Below are positions 14,726 to 22,355 of a DNA stretch of 26,429 nt, one piece after another; positions within the stretch are counted from its first letter, which is position 1; each line of letters starts with the position of its first letter. The stretch is taken from positions 1 to 26,429 of the IMG/VR virus record IMGVR_UViG_3300028892_001080; one strand, 5' to 3'. A program made the position numbers and the translations under genes. Source of the stretch: a virus. A model generated the notes under the pieces. That model was not told where the DNA came from. It saw only the letters and a list, made by a program, of their open reading frames with translations, and ran no database searches.

Positions 14726-15054
14726 TGGGCACAGTCTACATAACGCAGGACAGCGCAGGGAGGAACTTTCTTCCCGCTCGGGAGTTTGGAGAGCTACAGG
14801 CCCTTCTTCCCGGAAACGCGCAACTGATCCTGTCGGCAACGCCAATCATTCGCAAGCTAAAGCGGGGTTTGAAAGACTTCTGCGACGAGGATTGTTTGTT
14901 GTTATCAGGTGACCCCGCCATCATAGGGCTGGCAACGGCTGTGGCCATGGAGATGAATTTAGGTCGCGCCCGCCTCTTGAAATGGGACAAGAGAGAGAAT
15001 AACTACTACGCTGTTGCCGTCGATATGCACGAGAAAGGAGACCGCGATGACTGA
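14725..15054 (+). CDS. Conserved phage early protein, function unknown
   Basis: 109 residues: VYITQDSAGRNFLPAREFG, then LLPGNAQLILSATPIIRKL, LLLSGDPAIIGLATAVAMEM and LLKWDKRENNYYAV. This arrangement (V-Y-I/V-T-Q...G-R-N-x-L-P-A, GDP-x-x-I-G-x-A, K-W-D-x-x-E-x-x-Y) is one I recall from small proteins encoded ahead of the ssDNA-binding/primase region in environmental podovirus-like phages. No catalytic motif is evident. It overlaps the next gene by eight bases. Confidence 0.7.
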   Translation: MGTVYITQDSAGRNFLPAREFGELQALLPGNAQLILSATPIIRKLKRGLKDFCDEDCLLLSGDPAIIGLATAVAMEMNLGRARLLKWDKRENNYYAVAVDMHEKGDRDD

Positions 15055-15607
15055 TGTATTCGCAGAAATGCTTGAGGACGCCACAGCACCTGTTGTGCCC
15101 TCTGACGACTCCCTCAAGGGGATTGCCGCGCTGGTCGCGGAACAGATTTCCCTCGAGGACGCTATTGCCTCCACGGAGTCCTATCTGTCTTCCCTGAAGC
15201 GGGAACTGATGGAGGTGGCCACCCGTAAGTTGCCCGAGGCCTTCGCTGAGACAGGAGGGTCGTCATGGGCAGATGCCGCTGGGAACAGCGTCACTATCAA
15301 GCCCTTTGTGTCGGCCTCCATCACCGAAGCACGGCGAGAGGACGCCCACTCGTGGCTACGGGACAATGAGTTTGGAGACTTGATTAAGTGCGTTCTTTCC
15401 GCCGATGTTGGCCGTGACGAGGCGATGGCGAAGAAGGCACAGATGGCTTTGACCCGTGCGGCAGTGCCGTATAGCGTCAAGGAAGCCGTTCACAGCGGAA
15501 CCCTGAAAGCCTGGGTTCGTGAACAGGTCGGAGCGGGTACGTCCATCCCGCTGGAGCTCTTCGGAGCGTACATTGGACAGAAATCGACCATAACGAGAGG
15601 TAAGTAA
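15047..15607 (+). CDS. Conserved phage early protein with coiled N-terminal region (DUF7173-like)
   Basis: 186 residues from ATG 15047, preceded by GAAAGGAG; the longer frame to 15014 is rejected because this start has the ribosome site. A helical region (KGIAALVAEQISLEDAIAST, LSSLKRELMEVA) precedes KLPEAFAETGGSSW, a beta strand NSVTIKPFVSASI and AHSWLRDNEFGDLIKCVLS. This matches my memory of a widespread uncharacterised phage family encoded next to replication genes (similar to DUF7173). It is likely a DNA-metabolism or host-takeover factor; the evidence for that is context only. Confidence 0.65.
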   Translation: MTDVFAEMLEDATAPVVPSDDSLKGIAALVAEQISLEDAIASTESYLSSLKRELMEVATRKLPEAFAETGGSSWADAAGNSVTIKPFVSASITEARREDAHSWLRDNEFGDLIKCVLSADVGRDEAMAKKAQMALTRAAVPYSVKEAVHSGTLKAWVREQVGAGTSIPLELFGAYIGQKSTITRGK

Positions 15608-15608
15608 G

Positions 15609-16355
15609 ATGGGAAAAGCAGTAGCAGTTAAAGAAGAGGCCGGTCTTCCGGCAGCGTTTCTTGCAGAGATGTTGGAGGACAGCGGCGACGGTTCGCAGAA
15701 CGTCACAAGCACTGACATGGCGATTCCGTTCCTGCGGATTCTTCAAAAGATGTCTCCGCAGTTATCGAAGCGCGACAACGCTTATGTTGCGGGTGCCGAG
15801 GAAGGCGACATCTACAACTCCGTGACAGGGCAGATCTGGGGTGAAAAAGACAATTTGGTAGTCATCCCGACTGTGTTTAATTTCAAGACCATCGAGTGGA
15901 AGCCTCGTGACAGCGGCGGCGGCTTTGTAGCCACCTATGCCCGTGGCGAGGAACTTCCTGCCCATGTGAAAAACGACAAGGGCAAGCTGATTACCAACGA
16001 GGGCAACATCCTCGAGGATACGGCTGAGAACTACGTCCTGATTTACGACAAGGATACGGGTTCCGTCGAGCAGGCATTACTCGCCATGAGCAGCACACAG
16101 TTGAAGCACAGCCGCAAGTGGAACAGCCTGATCAGCCAGAAGACGGTGGGGGGCAAGCCTGCCCCGCGCTATGGCTACTGCTACAACCTTAAAACAGGGG
16201 TTGAGTCAAATGACCACGGGGACTGGGCCGGATGGAGCATCACTGATGCTGGCATGGTCGAGAGTGTGGATGCGTACCGCGCAGCGAAGGCGTTCTGTGC
16301 CTCTATCGGGCAGGGCGACGTGGTGGTGAAGCACTCACAAGAAGAAGTCATGTAG
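15609..16355 (+). CDS. Conserved replication-module protein, possible ssDNA-binding protein
   Basis: 248 residues. Landmarks: LPAAFLAEMLEDSGDGSQNV, then DMAIPFLRILQKMSPQLSKR, GAEEGDIYNSVTGQIW, a beta-rich middle (LVVIPTVFNFKTIEWKPR, GGGFVATYARGEEL), ALLAMSSTQLKHSRKWNSLI and YGYCYNLKTGVESN. This type is very common beside primase and PolA in environmental phages and sometimes annotated as single-stranded DNA-binding. The aromatic beta-rich middle and an acidic N terminus (not C terminus) leave that open. It is the last gene before a strong intrinsic terminator. Confidence 0.65.
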   Translation: MGKAVAVKEEAGLPAAFLAEMLEDSGDGSQNVTSTDMAIPFLRILQKMSPQLSKRDNAYVAGAEEGDIYNSVTGQIWGEKDNLVVIPTVFNFKTIEWKPRDSGGGFVATYARGEELPAHVKNDKGKLITNEGNILEDTAENYVLIYDKDTGSVEQALLAMSSTQLKHSRKWNSLISQKTVGGKPAPRYGYCYNLKTGVESNDHGDWAGWSITDAGMVESVDAYRAAKAFCASIGQGDVVVKHSQEEVM

Positions 16356-16362
16356 CAAACTA

Positions 16363-16395
16363 CTCCCCCCTCGCCAGACGAGGGGGGAGGCTTTT
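16363..16395 (+). terminator. Rho-independent terminator
   Basis: An 11-bp perfect GC-rich stem, CTCCCCCCTCG (16363-16373) with CGAGGGGGGAG (16379-16389), encloses the loop CCAGA and is followed by GCTTTT. The T tract is short (four T), but the stem is very stable. It follows the 15609 gene and would split the early operon from the primase gene. Confidence 0.85.
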
Positions 16396-16408
16396 AGAAG
16401 GAATTATC

Positions 16409-17941
16409 ATGATAGCTGAACGCTTCATGAATCTGTTTGCCGGTATGAAAGAGGCCCACGGGTGCTACATACTGAAAGGCGAAACCCCTGTTCCCGGAAA
16501 GAAGAACAAAGGGACGGGCATAACTAAAAGAAGCCCCCTGACACTTGGGCTGTGGGAAAAACACCTGTCTGGCGACAGCATGCTGGGTGTTATCCCAATA
16601 CGCAGTGACAACACCTGTCTGTGGGGCGCGATTGACATAGACATATACGACATGGACCTAAAGGTGTTCTCCCAGCGGTGCTATAAACAGAAAATACCGA
16701 TGATCCCCATGCGAACAAAATCTGGTGGGTGTCACCTCGTTATATTTTTGAAGGACCCTGTTTCAGCACGTTCCTTGCAGGACAAACTATATGAGATTGC
16801 GGCCTCCTTGGGCTTCGGCCAGAGCGAGATATTTCCCAAGCAATCAACCGTTCTCGTGGAGAAGGGAGATACTGGCAATTGGCTGAATATGCCATACTTC
16901 GGTGGCGCTCGTTCGTCGCGCTATGCCCTTGACGCTACCGGGGAGGCAATGTCTATGGATGACTTCCTTGACGCCGCCGAGAAGCTTCGTGTGTCGCCAG
17001 GGGACATGGAAAGCATCGTTATTGAGGAAGTGTCTACGGAACTGGCTGACGGACCTCCATGCCTTCAGGCCCTGATTGCACAGGGCTTCCCTGACGGCAC
17101 ACGTAACAACGGGCTGTTCTCCTTGGGCGTATACTGTCGCAAGGCATTCCCCGACACCTGGGCTGAGAAGCTACAGGAGTACAACCTCAAGTACATGGAC
17201 CCTCCTCTCGAGAAGAGCGAGGTTTCCATTGTTGCGAAGCAGGTGGACAAAAAGGAGTACAACTACAAGTGCCGTGACCAGCCCATAAAGAGTTTTTGCA
17301 ACGCCGCTCTCTGTCGCACACGGGCGCACGGCATTGGCAGTGGATCAATGCCCTCGATGACAAGTTTGCGTAAGATACCCACGGACGAGCCGGTGTGGTT
17401 TCTGGACATCAACGGGGAATCCATTGAACTGACAACCGAGCAGTTACAGATACAGCCCAAGTTCCAAAAGATGTGCATGGAGGAATTGAACATCATGCCT
17501 CCGAGGCAAACGGAAAAGGCGTGGCAGAGCATTATCCAGGCCCTGTTGTCTAAATGCGAGCCTCTGGACAAGCCGCCCGAGACGGGAGTGGGCGATCAGT
17601 TTGTGGGTCTTGTGGAGGCGTTCTGTTCTGACGCTCGCATGCTGGCGACTAAGCGTGAGGACCTGTTACTGGGCAGGGCCTGGGCGGGGGCGCATCCTGA
17701 CGACGAGGTGGACGAGGTGCAGGTGTATTTCCGTCTGAAGGATCTTGTGAAGTTCCTGATCAGGAACCAATTCAGGTCGTACACTCTGTCACAGATAACC
17801 TCCCGATTGGAGCGGCTGATGGGTGCCAAACGTCACAAGTTTCACCTTAAGAAAACGACCGTTAACGTGTGGTACATTGCAGAGCCCGAAGGACAAACCG
17901 AGCCTTTTGAGATTCCTGAAATGAAGGGGGATGTGTTGTGA
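16409..17941 (+). CDS. Archaeo-eukaryotic-type primase
   Basis: 510 residues. The N-terminal domain has the AEP catalytic pattern: D76-x-D78 in GAIDIDIYD, S105-G-G-C-H109-L-V-I-F-L (S-x-G-x-H-type motif), and N157-W-L-N-M-P-Y-F (motif of the TOTE/primase-type AEPs). A PriCT-like segment follows (FPDGTRNNGLFSLGVYCRKA, about 227-246). The C-terminal ~170 residues are helical with a winged-helix look (DLVKFLIRNQFRS...ITSRLERL). It would make primers on the lagging strand. No helicase motifs are fused to it; the SF1 helicase is the next gene, overlapping by four bases (GTGA). A Shine-Dalgarno (AAGGAAT) lies upstream of ATG. Confidence 0.85.
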   Translation: MIAERFMNLFAGMKEAHGCYILKGETPVPGKKNKGTGITKRSPLTLGLWEKHLSGDSMLGVIPIRSDNTCLWGAIDIDIYDMDLKVFSQRCYKQKIPMIPMRTKSGGCHLVIFLKDPVSARSLQDKLYEIAASLGFGQSEIFPKQSTVLVEKGDTGNWLNMPYFGGARSSRYALDATGEAMSMDDFLDAAEKLRVSPGDMESIVIEEVSTELADGPPCLQALIAQGFPDGTRNNGLFSLGVYCRKAFPDTWAEKLQEYNLKYMDPPLEKSEVSIVAKQVDKKEYNYKCRDQPIKSFCNAALCRTRAHGIGSGSMPSMTSLRKIPTDEPVWFLDINGESIELTTEQLQIQPKFQKMCMEELNIMPPRQTEKAWQSIIQALLSKCEPLDKPPETGVGDQFVGLVEAFCSDARMLATKREDLLLGRAWAGAHPDDEVDEVQVYFRLKDLVKFLIRNQFRSYTLSQITSRLERLMGAKRHKFHLKKTTVNVWYIAEPEGQTEPFEIPEMKGDVL

Positions 17942-19407
17942 AAATCCTCCTGGGGCCTCCTGGTACGGGGAAGACCACGGCGCTGCTGAAGATTGTCGAG
18001 GACGCCTTCGCAGGCGGAGTGCGGCCCGACAGGGTTGGGTACGTGGCGTTTACCAAGAAGGCCGCGACAGAGGCTCTGGACAGGGCCAAGGAACGCTTTT
18101 CTCTGACCGAGAAGGACCTGCCCTACTTCCGCACCCTGCACTCCTTAGCCTTCCGCTCCTTGGGCATGCGCCGCTCGCAGATGATGGGCAAGCCCAAGAT
18201 CGAGGAGTTCGGCAATATCATGGGCCTGCGGATGACCAGCACCGTCAACATGGACGAAGGTGCGGTGTTCGGGTCAGAGCCGGGTGATATCGCCCTGTTC
18301 GTTGTCAATCTCGCCCGCATCCGTAAAATATCGCTCGAGGACCAGTGGCGGGAGACCCCTAACGACATTCCGTGGTTCGAGGTCGAGCGCGTGAGCCGGG
18401 GACTTGAGGAGTTCAAGAAGGCAGAGGCCATCTATGACTTCACCGACCTGCTGGAGAACTGGGTGGCTACAGCCTCGGCCCCCGAGTTGGACCTGCTGGT
18501 GGTCGATGAGTCGCAGGACCTGTCCCGCCTACAGTGGGACATGGTTATGAAGCTGGCCGAGAGGGCCAAGCAGGTCGTGATTGCTGGCGACGATGATCAG
18601 GCCGTCTTCCGCTGGGCGGGGGCCGATGTGGACTACTTCCTGGGCCTTGAGGGCGACAGGGAGGTGCTGGGCCAATCCTATCGTGTGCCGCGCAAGGTAC
18701 AAAAGGTGGCCGACGACATTATTCAGCGGGTGACGTACAGGGCGACCAAGGAGTGGGCGCCGAGGGACACAGACGGCGAAGTGAACTATCACCAGAGCAT
18801 ATCAACGATAGACATGAGCGGGGGCACGTGGCTGGTGCTGGCGCGTAACAACTACCTGCTGGGGGAGGCCGAGGAGCAATGCCGCCGCGAGGGCTTGCAC
18901 TATTCCAGGGGCGGCAGGCCCTCTGTCTCTGCACGGTCGCTCACGGCCATCAAGGCGTGGGAACGCCTTCGTAAAGGCAGTCGGGCGGATTACAGAGAAG
19001 TGGGGGCGTTGCTGCATTATGTGCGGAATAACGGCGCGGATCGACCCGACAGGAGTAATTTCGACATGGCTGACGTTAAGCGCATATGGGGGTTACTGTC
19101 AGAGGACATCTGGCATGAGGCCTTTGAGCGCATGCCTCTGGTCGAGCGCCTTTATCTTGTGGCCATGCTGCGGCGTGGGGAGAAGATCACCCGAGACCCC
19201 AGAATAAAATTAAGCACAATTCACAGCGCCAAGGGTGGTGAAGCGGACAACGTCGTACTATATACTGATATGGCACGTCGGACCTATAACGGCATGCGGG
19301 AGACTCCAGACGACGAATTGCGCGTTTTCTACGTGGGGGTGACGAGGGCGAAGGAGAGCCTTCACATCATCACCCCCCAGACAACCCATTATTTTCCATA
19401 CCTTTAG
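17938..19407 (+). CDS. UvrD/Rep-type superfamily 1 DNA helicase
   Basis: 489 residues from GTG 17938, coupled to the primase stop (GTGA). Motifs: Walker A GPPGTGKTT (6-14), Ia VAFTKKAATEA (36-46), DExx box VVDESQDLS (188-196), III GDDDQAVFRWAGAD (217-230), IV YRVP, V STIHSAKGGEADNVV and VI VGVTRAKESLHII. It is shorter than cellular UvrD (about 720) because the 1B and 2B insertions are reduced, as in phage members such as T4 Dda. It is the likely replicative or recombination helicase in this module, since no DnaB/gp4-type helicase is visible. The stop TAG is followed by a small unlisted gene with its own AGAAGGA site. Confidence 0.93.
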   Translation: MKILLGPPGTGKTTALLKIVEDAFAGGVRPDRVGYVAFTKKAATEALDRAKERFSLTEKDLPYFRTLHSLAFRSLGMRRSQMMGKPKIEEFGNIMGLRMTSTVNMDEGAVFGSEPGDIALFVVNLARIRKISLEDQWRETPNDIPWFEVERVSRGLEEFKKAEAIYDFTDLLENWVATASAPELDLLVVDESQDLSRLQWDMVMKLAERAKQVVIAGDDDQAVFRWAGADVDYFLGLEGDREVLGQSYRVPRKVQKVADDIIQRVTYRATKEWAPRDTDGEVNYHQSISTIDMSGGTWLVLARNNYLLGEAEEQCRREGLHYSRGGRPSVSARSLTAIKAWERLRKGSRADYREVGALLHYVRNNGADRPDRSNFDMADVKRIWGLLSEDIWHEAFERMPLVERLYLVAMLRRGEKITRDPRIKLSTIHSAKGGEADNVVLYTDMARRTYNGMRETPDDELRVFYVGVTRAKESLHIITPQTTHYFPYL

Positions 19408-19418
19408 AAGGATAGATT

Positions 19419-19595
19419 ATGATTATGAAAGTCACTCGCGTTGTAACAGCCTCGCTAATGGTACTGAGCGGATTCGCCTTGGCACTGTCTATCGCCATGA
19501 ACCCCTTCGCCAACCCGGACCTGTTCTTTGTGGCACTTGGTGCAACACTCGCCGCCGTATGGGCATGCGTCATTGTTGACGCGTTAGACAAATGA
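19419..19595 (+). CDS. 58-aa two-TM membrane protein
   Basis: A short gene: ATG at 19419 with AGAAGGA upstream (19407-19413), TGA at 19593-19595 overlapping the next ATG (19592) as ATGA. The product starts MIMKVTRVVTASLMVLSG and has two hydrophobic segments (about 7-27 and 34-53) split by a short NPFANPD turn, ending DALDK. The ribosome site, codon use and precise overlap support it as real. It resembles the small membrane proteins scattered through phage early regions; no function can be given. Confidence 0.75.
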   Translation: MIMKVTRVVTASLMVLSGFALALSIAMNPFANPDLFFVALGATLAAVWACVIVDALDK

Positions 19596-20020
19596 CAAAC
19601 GTAGAGAAGTTCGATGCGGCGATGCAGAAGGTCACCGATGACAGGGGGGATGTCTACGGACACCCGCTGGATGACTTCGCACGGGTGAGCAAGGTCAAGG
19701 AGGCCGTGGCCACCTGTCAGGACGACGAGGTAAGGCACTGTCTGGAAATGATCGGGGTCAAGCTGGCGCGACTGACGGAAACGCCCGACCATATGGACAG
19801 CGTCATCGACATCGGCGGCTATGCCCGCTGCATCGCCATGATCCTCGATGAGCGGGTGGTGCGCGGGGAAAAGTTCCACACCACTGTGGAGAATTGGCGG
19901 GATATGTGGGGGAGGGTCTACCCAAAGGACGAAGATGGAGAGGTAACTTTTCACGACAGGACTGCACAGGACATCTGTGAGCATGACATGGTGCGCGATA
20001 TGTGTCTGAAGTGCGTGTGA
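19592..20020 (+). CDS. DUF6378-like phage protein with C-terminal zinc knuckle
   Basis: 142 residues. The core RGDVYGHPLDDFARVSKV, then MIGVKLARLTETPDHMDSVI and DIGGYARCIAM, matches the phage family with 'R-G-x-x-Y-G-H-P...K-x-A-R-L...H-x-D-s-x-x-D-i-x-G-Y' (DUF6378-like). The all-helical acidic pattern is reminiscent of MazG/nucleotide-pyrophosphatase folds, but I cannot show catalysis. The C terminus has ICEHDMVRDMCLKC, a C-x-H-x6-C-x2-C-type zinc knuckle found at the ends of many phage proteins. The start is coupled to the small membrane gene upstream. Confidence 0.75.
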   Translation: MTNVEKFDAAMQKVTDDRGDVYGHPLDDFARVSKVKEAVATCQDDEVRHCLEMIGVKLARLTETPDHMDSVIDIGGYARCIAMILDERVVRGEKFHTTVENWRDMWGRVYPKDEDGEVTFHDRTAQDICEHDMVRDMCLKCV

Positions 20021-20286
20021 CACACGAGAAACTCCTTAGCGCGCTGATAAATGCCACGCGGCTTATCGGCATCACGCGGCAGGAAATGATCGCCATGACA
20101 GGGTGGAGCCGGGAGACCGTGAGCAAGTGGTACAAAGGGAAGCGGTCTCCCGCGCTCGAACAGTACGTTGATTGGGCAGATGCCCTCGGTTTCGATGTGG
20201 TATTAGTGAGAAAGGGTCAGAATGTCATTTCAGGAAGAGCTCTGCCCACCGGAAAGTACCTGGAGCCCCGTAGACGCGCTCCCTGA
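20017..20286 (+). CDS. XRE/Cro-type helix-turn-helix protein
   Basis: About 89 residues from GTG 20017, which overlaps the previous TGA (GTGA); GTG 20002 in the same frame is an alternative start. The HTH is clear: LINATRLIGITRQEMIAMTG, then WSRETVSKWYKGKRSPALEQ, then YVDWADALGFDVVLVRKG, the typical ending of the Cro/C1 domain. It is likely a transcriptional regulator, or a DNA-binding factor for the replication genes. The last 65 bases run inside the polA gene in another frame, so its tail (VISGRALPTGKYLEPRRRAP) is encoded by overlapping DNA. A dyad operator near 14375-14420 could be its target; this is only a suggestion. Confidence 0.8.
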   Translation: MTHEKLLSALINATRLIGITRQEMIAMTGWSRETVSKWYKGKRSPALEQYVDWADALGFDVVLVRKGQNVISGRALPTGKYLEPRRRAP

Positions 20287-22144
20287 TTTTGCAGGGGCCG
20301 ATGCCGCCGTAATAGACACCGAGACCTGTGACCCGGACCTCGAGAAGCACGGCCCCGGCTGGGCAACGGGCAGGGGTTTCCTGGCAGGAATCTCCGTAAC
20401 ACTGGTGTTTGGCGACGAACGCAAGACCTTCTACCTGCCCATCGCCCATCAGGGCGGGGGCAACATGAGCAAGTCGTGGGTGCTGGGATATGTTCGGGAA
20501 CTGTGTGCTGATGCGCGCATCCTGAAGGTCTTCCACAACGCAATCTATGACCTCGGATGGCTATCAACAGCCCATATCGAGGTACTAGGACCTATTTATG
20601 ACACAATGACCGCCGCCGCCTTGCTGGATGAAAACCGCTATTCCTACTCCCTGGATAATCTGGCCCGCGAGTGGTGCGGCATAGGTAAGGACGAAACCCT
20701 GCTGAACGAGGCCGCTGCCATGTATGGCCTTGGTAAAAAGGCCAAGGCGGGCCTGTGGAAGCTGCATGCGAAATACGTGGGGCCGTATGCCGAGGGCGAC
20801 ACAGAGGCGACCTATGCCCTGTGGAAGTACACCGCCGCCGCCCTCGAGGAAGAGGGCCTGAGCGAGATACTGGAATTAGAGTTGGGACTGCTGCCCATGC
20901 TGTTAGAAATGCGGAAGCGGGGCATCCGAGTAAATATGGATGCCGCCGATCAGGTGTCGAAGGATCTGGCGAAGATGCGGCGCGACACCCTGGCGGAAAT
21001 CAATCGCAAGTTCGGCAGCAAGGTAGATGTGTGGACCTCCAGTAGCCTTGCAGCGGCATTCGACAGTGCGGGGCTGGAGTACCCGCTGACACCCAAGGGC
21101 GCTCCCAGCTTCGTTGCCGACTTCCTGGAGAAGCACGAACACGAACTGCCGCGCATGATCCGTCGTGTGCGGAAGATTGAGAAAACACAGAGCACCTTTA
21201 TCAAGGGCATGATCCAGGGGCAGGCTGTCAACGGACGGATACATTGTGAACTGCACCCCCTTAAAAGCGACAAGGGCGGCACGGTCACAGGACGGTTTTC
21301 ATGCAGCAATCCCAACCTACAGCAGACCTCGGCGCGGGACATAGAGTTCGGGCCGATGGTGCGCAGGCTGTTTCTGCCCGAGGAGTGGCAGCGGTGGTAT
21401 TCGCACGATTACTCCACCCAGGAATCTCGCTTAACCGTGCATTACGCCGCCCTGACCCATCAGAAGGGTGCCGACGACGCTGTGCAGGGGTATCTGGATA
21501 ACCCGCGTATGGACTATCACCAGCTTGTCGCTGACATGTGCGGCATCGAGCGCAAGCCAGCGAAGACGATCAATTTGGGGCTGGCCTATGGCATGGGCAT
21601 GCTGGAGTTGTGCCGCCGACTGGGCCTGCCGACAGAGACCAACGAGGCGGGCTATGAGATGGCGGGGCCGGAGGGCACGGCGCTGATGGCGCTGTATCAG
21701 GAGAAGGTGCCGTTCGTCGGGGGGCTGACAACGAAATGTTCAAACCTTGCTGCCGACAGGGGGTACATAAAGACCATCCTTGGGCGCAAGTGCCGCTTTG
21801 ATATGTGGGAGCCTGTGGGGTTCAAGAGAGGGAAGTTTATCCGTGGCAGGGAGGCGGCTATGGAGAAGTTCGGGACGGAAGTTCGCAGGGCCGGGACGCA
21901 CAAGGCAATGAACAGGGTTATCCAGGGGTCTGCGGCGGATCAAACAAAAAAGGCCATGCTGCTATTGTATCGTGAAGGGCTGCTCCCTATGTTACAGATG
22001 CACGACGAACTAGCGTTTAGTTCTGACAGCGAGAAAGACATGCAGAAGGTTATAGAAATCATGGAAAATTGCGTACCCCTCAAGGTTCCCAGCATCGTTG
22101 ACACCGATAGTGGCGCGAACTGGGCAGAAGCAACATACAGTTAA
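20222..22144 (+). CDS. polA: Family A DNA polymerase with 3'-5' exonuclease
   Basis: 640 residues, AAAGGG before the ATG. Proofreading domain: Exo I D32-T-E34, Exo II F104-H-N106-x3-D110, Exo III Y189-x3-D193. Polymerase domain: R359 region TGRFSCSNPNLQQ, motif A D396-Y-S-x-x-E401-S-R403, motif B R444-x3-K448-x3-L452-x3-Y456-G457, motif C H594-D595-E596. No 5'-3' exonuclease domain is present, as usual in phage enzymes. Position 452 (codon TTG, 21575-21577), equivalent to E. coli Phe762, is Leu. It should be the replicative polymerase, working with the primase and SF1 helicase upstream. Confidence 0.96.
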   Translation: MSFQEELCPPESTWSPVDALPDFAGADAAVIDTETCDPDLEKHGPGWATGRGFLAGISVTLVFGDERKTFYLPIAHQGGGNMSKSWVLGYVRELCADARILKVFHNAIYDLGWLSTAHIEVLGPIYDTMTAAALLDENRYSYSLDNLAREWCGIGKDETLLNEAAAMYGLGKKAKAGLWKLHAKYVGPYAEGDTEATYALWKYTAAALEEEGLSEILELELGLLPMLLEMRKRGIRVNMDAADQVSKDLAKMRRDTLAEINRKFGSKVDVWTSSSLAAAFDSAGLEYPLTPKGAPSFVADFLEKHEHELPRMIRRVRKIEKTQSTFIKGMIQGQAVNGRIHCELHPLKSDKGGTVTGRFSCSNPNLQQTSARDIEFGPMVRRLFLPEEWQRWYSHDYSTQESRLTVHYAALTHQKGADDAVQGYLDNPRMDYHQLVADMCGIERKPAKTINLGLAYGMGMLELCRRLGLPTETNEAGYEMAGPEGTALMALYQEKVPFVGGLTTKCSNLAADRGYIKTILGRKCRFDMWEPVGFKRGKFIRGREAAMEKFGTEVRRAGTHKAMNRVIQGSAADQTKKAMLLLYREGLLPMLQMHDELAFSSDSEKDMQKVIEIMENCVPLKVPSIVDTDSGANWAEATYS

Positions 22145-22355
22145 CACCTGCCAGGATTGGCCGGTGCGAGCGGCATCGGAGCATACCAAGTTCTTATGCG
22201 TCAGGTGGCAGGGGAAGGTATTCATGCCTGAATAGGAACAACCGTTTGTCAAGCGCCCGAGTGAGTTTTCACTTTTCTGGCTCATGAAGGTACCTACAGC
22301 CCGACGCCGGGGCGGGTCTTGACAGACCCCGGCAGAAATTAGAGGAGAAAGAGAA
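22145..22355 (+). ncRNA. Hairpin-rich non-coding region, possible structured RNA/leader
   Basis: 211 bases with no supportable ORF. Hairpins seen: GCCG (22160-22163)/CGGC (22171-22174); GCATA (22181-22185)/TATGC (22195-22199); TATTCA (22219-22224)/TGAATA (22229-22234) with a 4-base loop; AGTGA (22260-22264)/TCACT (22269-22273) followed by TTTCT; and GGGTCT (22314-22319)/AGACCC (22324-22329) extended by GCCG (22306-22309)/CGGC (22330-22333). CCTGCCA (22147-22153) can also pair with TGGCAGG (22206-22212), closing the first two hairpins. It ends in AGAGGAGAAAGAGAA before ATG 22356. No known RNA family is recognised. Confidence 0.4.
22306..22333 (+). promoter_or_regulatory. Strong GC-rich hairpin before 22356 gene
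   Basis: Inner stem GGGTCT/AGACCC with a TGAC loop, stacked on GCCG/CGGC across a four-base bulge. Alternatively GCCGGGG (22306-22312) pairs with CCCCGGC (22327-22333). There is no T tract, so it is more likely a transcript-stabilising or processing hairpin than a terminator. It stands 22 bases ahead of the next start codon. Confidence 0.5.

Noticed and set aside
19370-20023. 217-codon minus-strand ORF
   Set aside because: Opposes the small membrane gene and the DUF6378-like gene, both of which have ribosome sites and coupled overlaps.
22319-22324. TTGACA as a -35 promoter box
   Set aside because: No -10-like sequence lies 16-18 bases downstream (GC-rich hairpin arm and a purine-rich ribosome site instead), and the bases are part of the hairpin loop.
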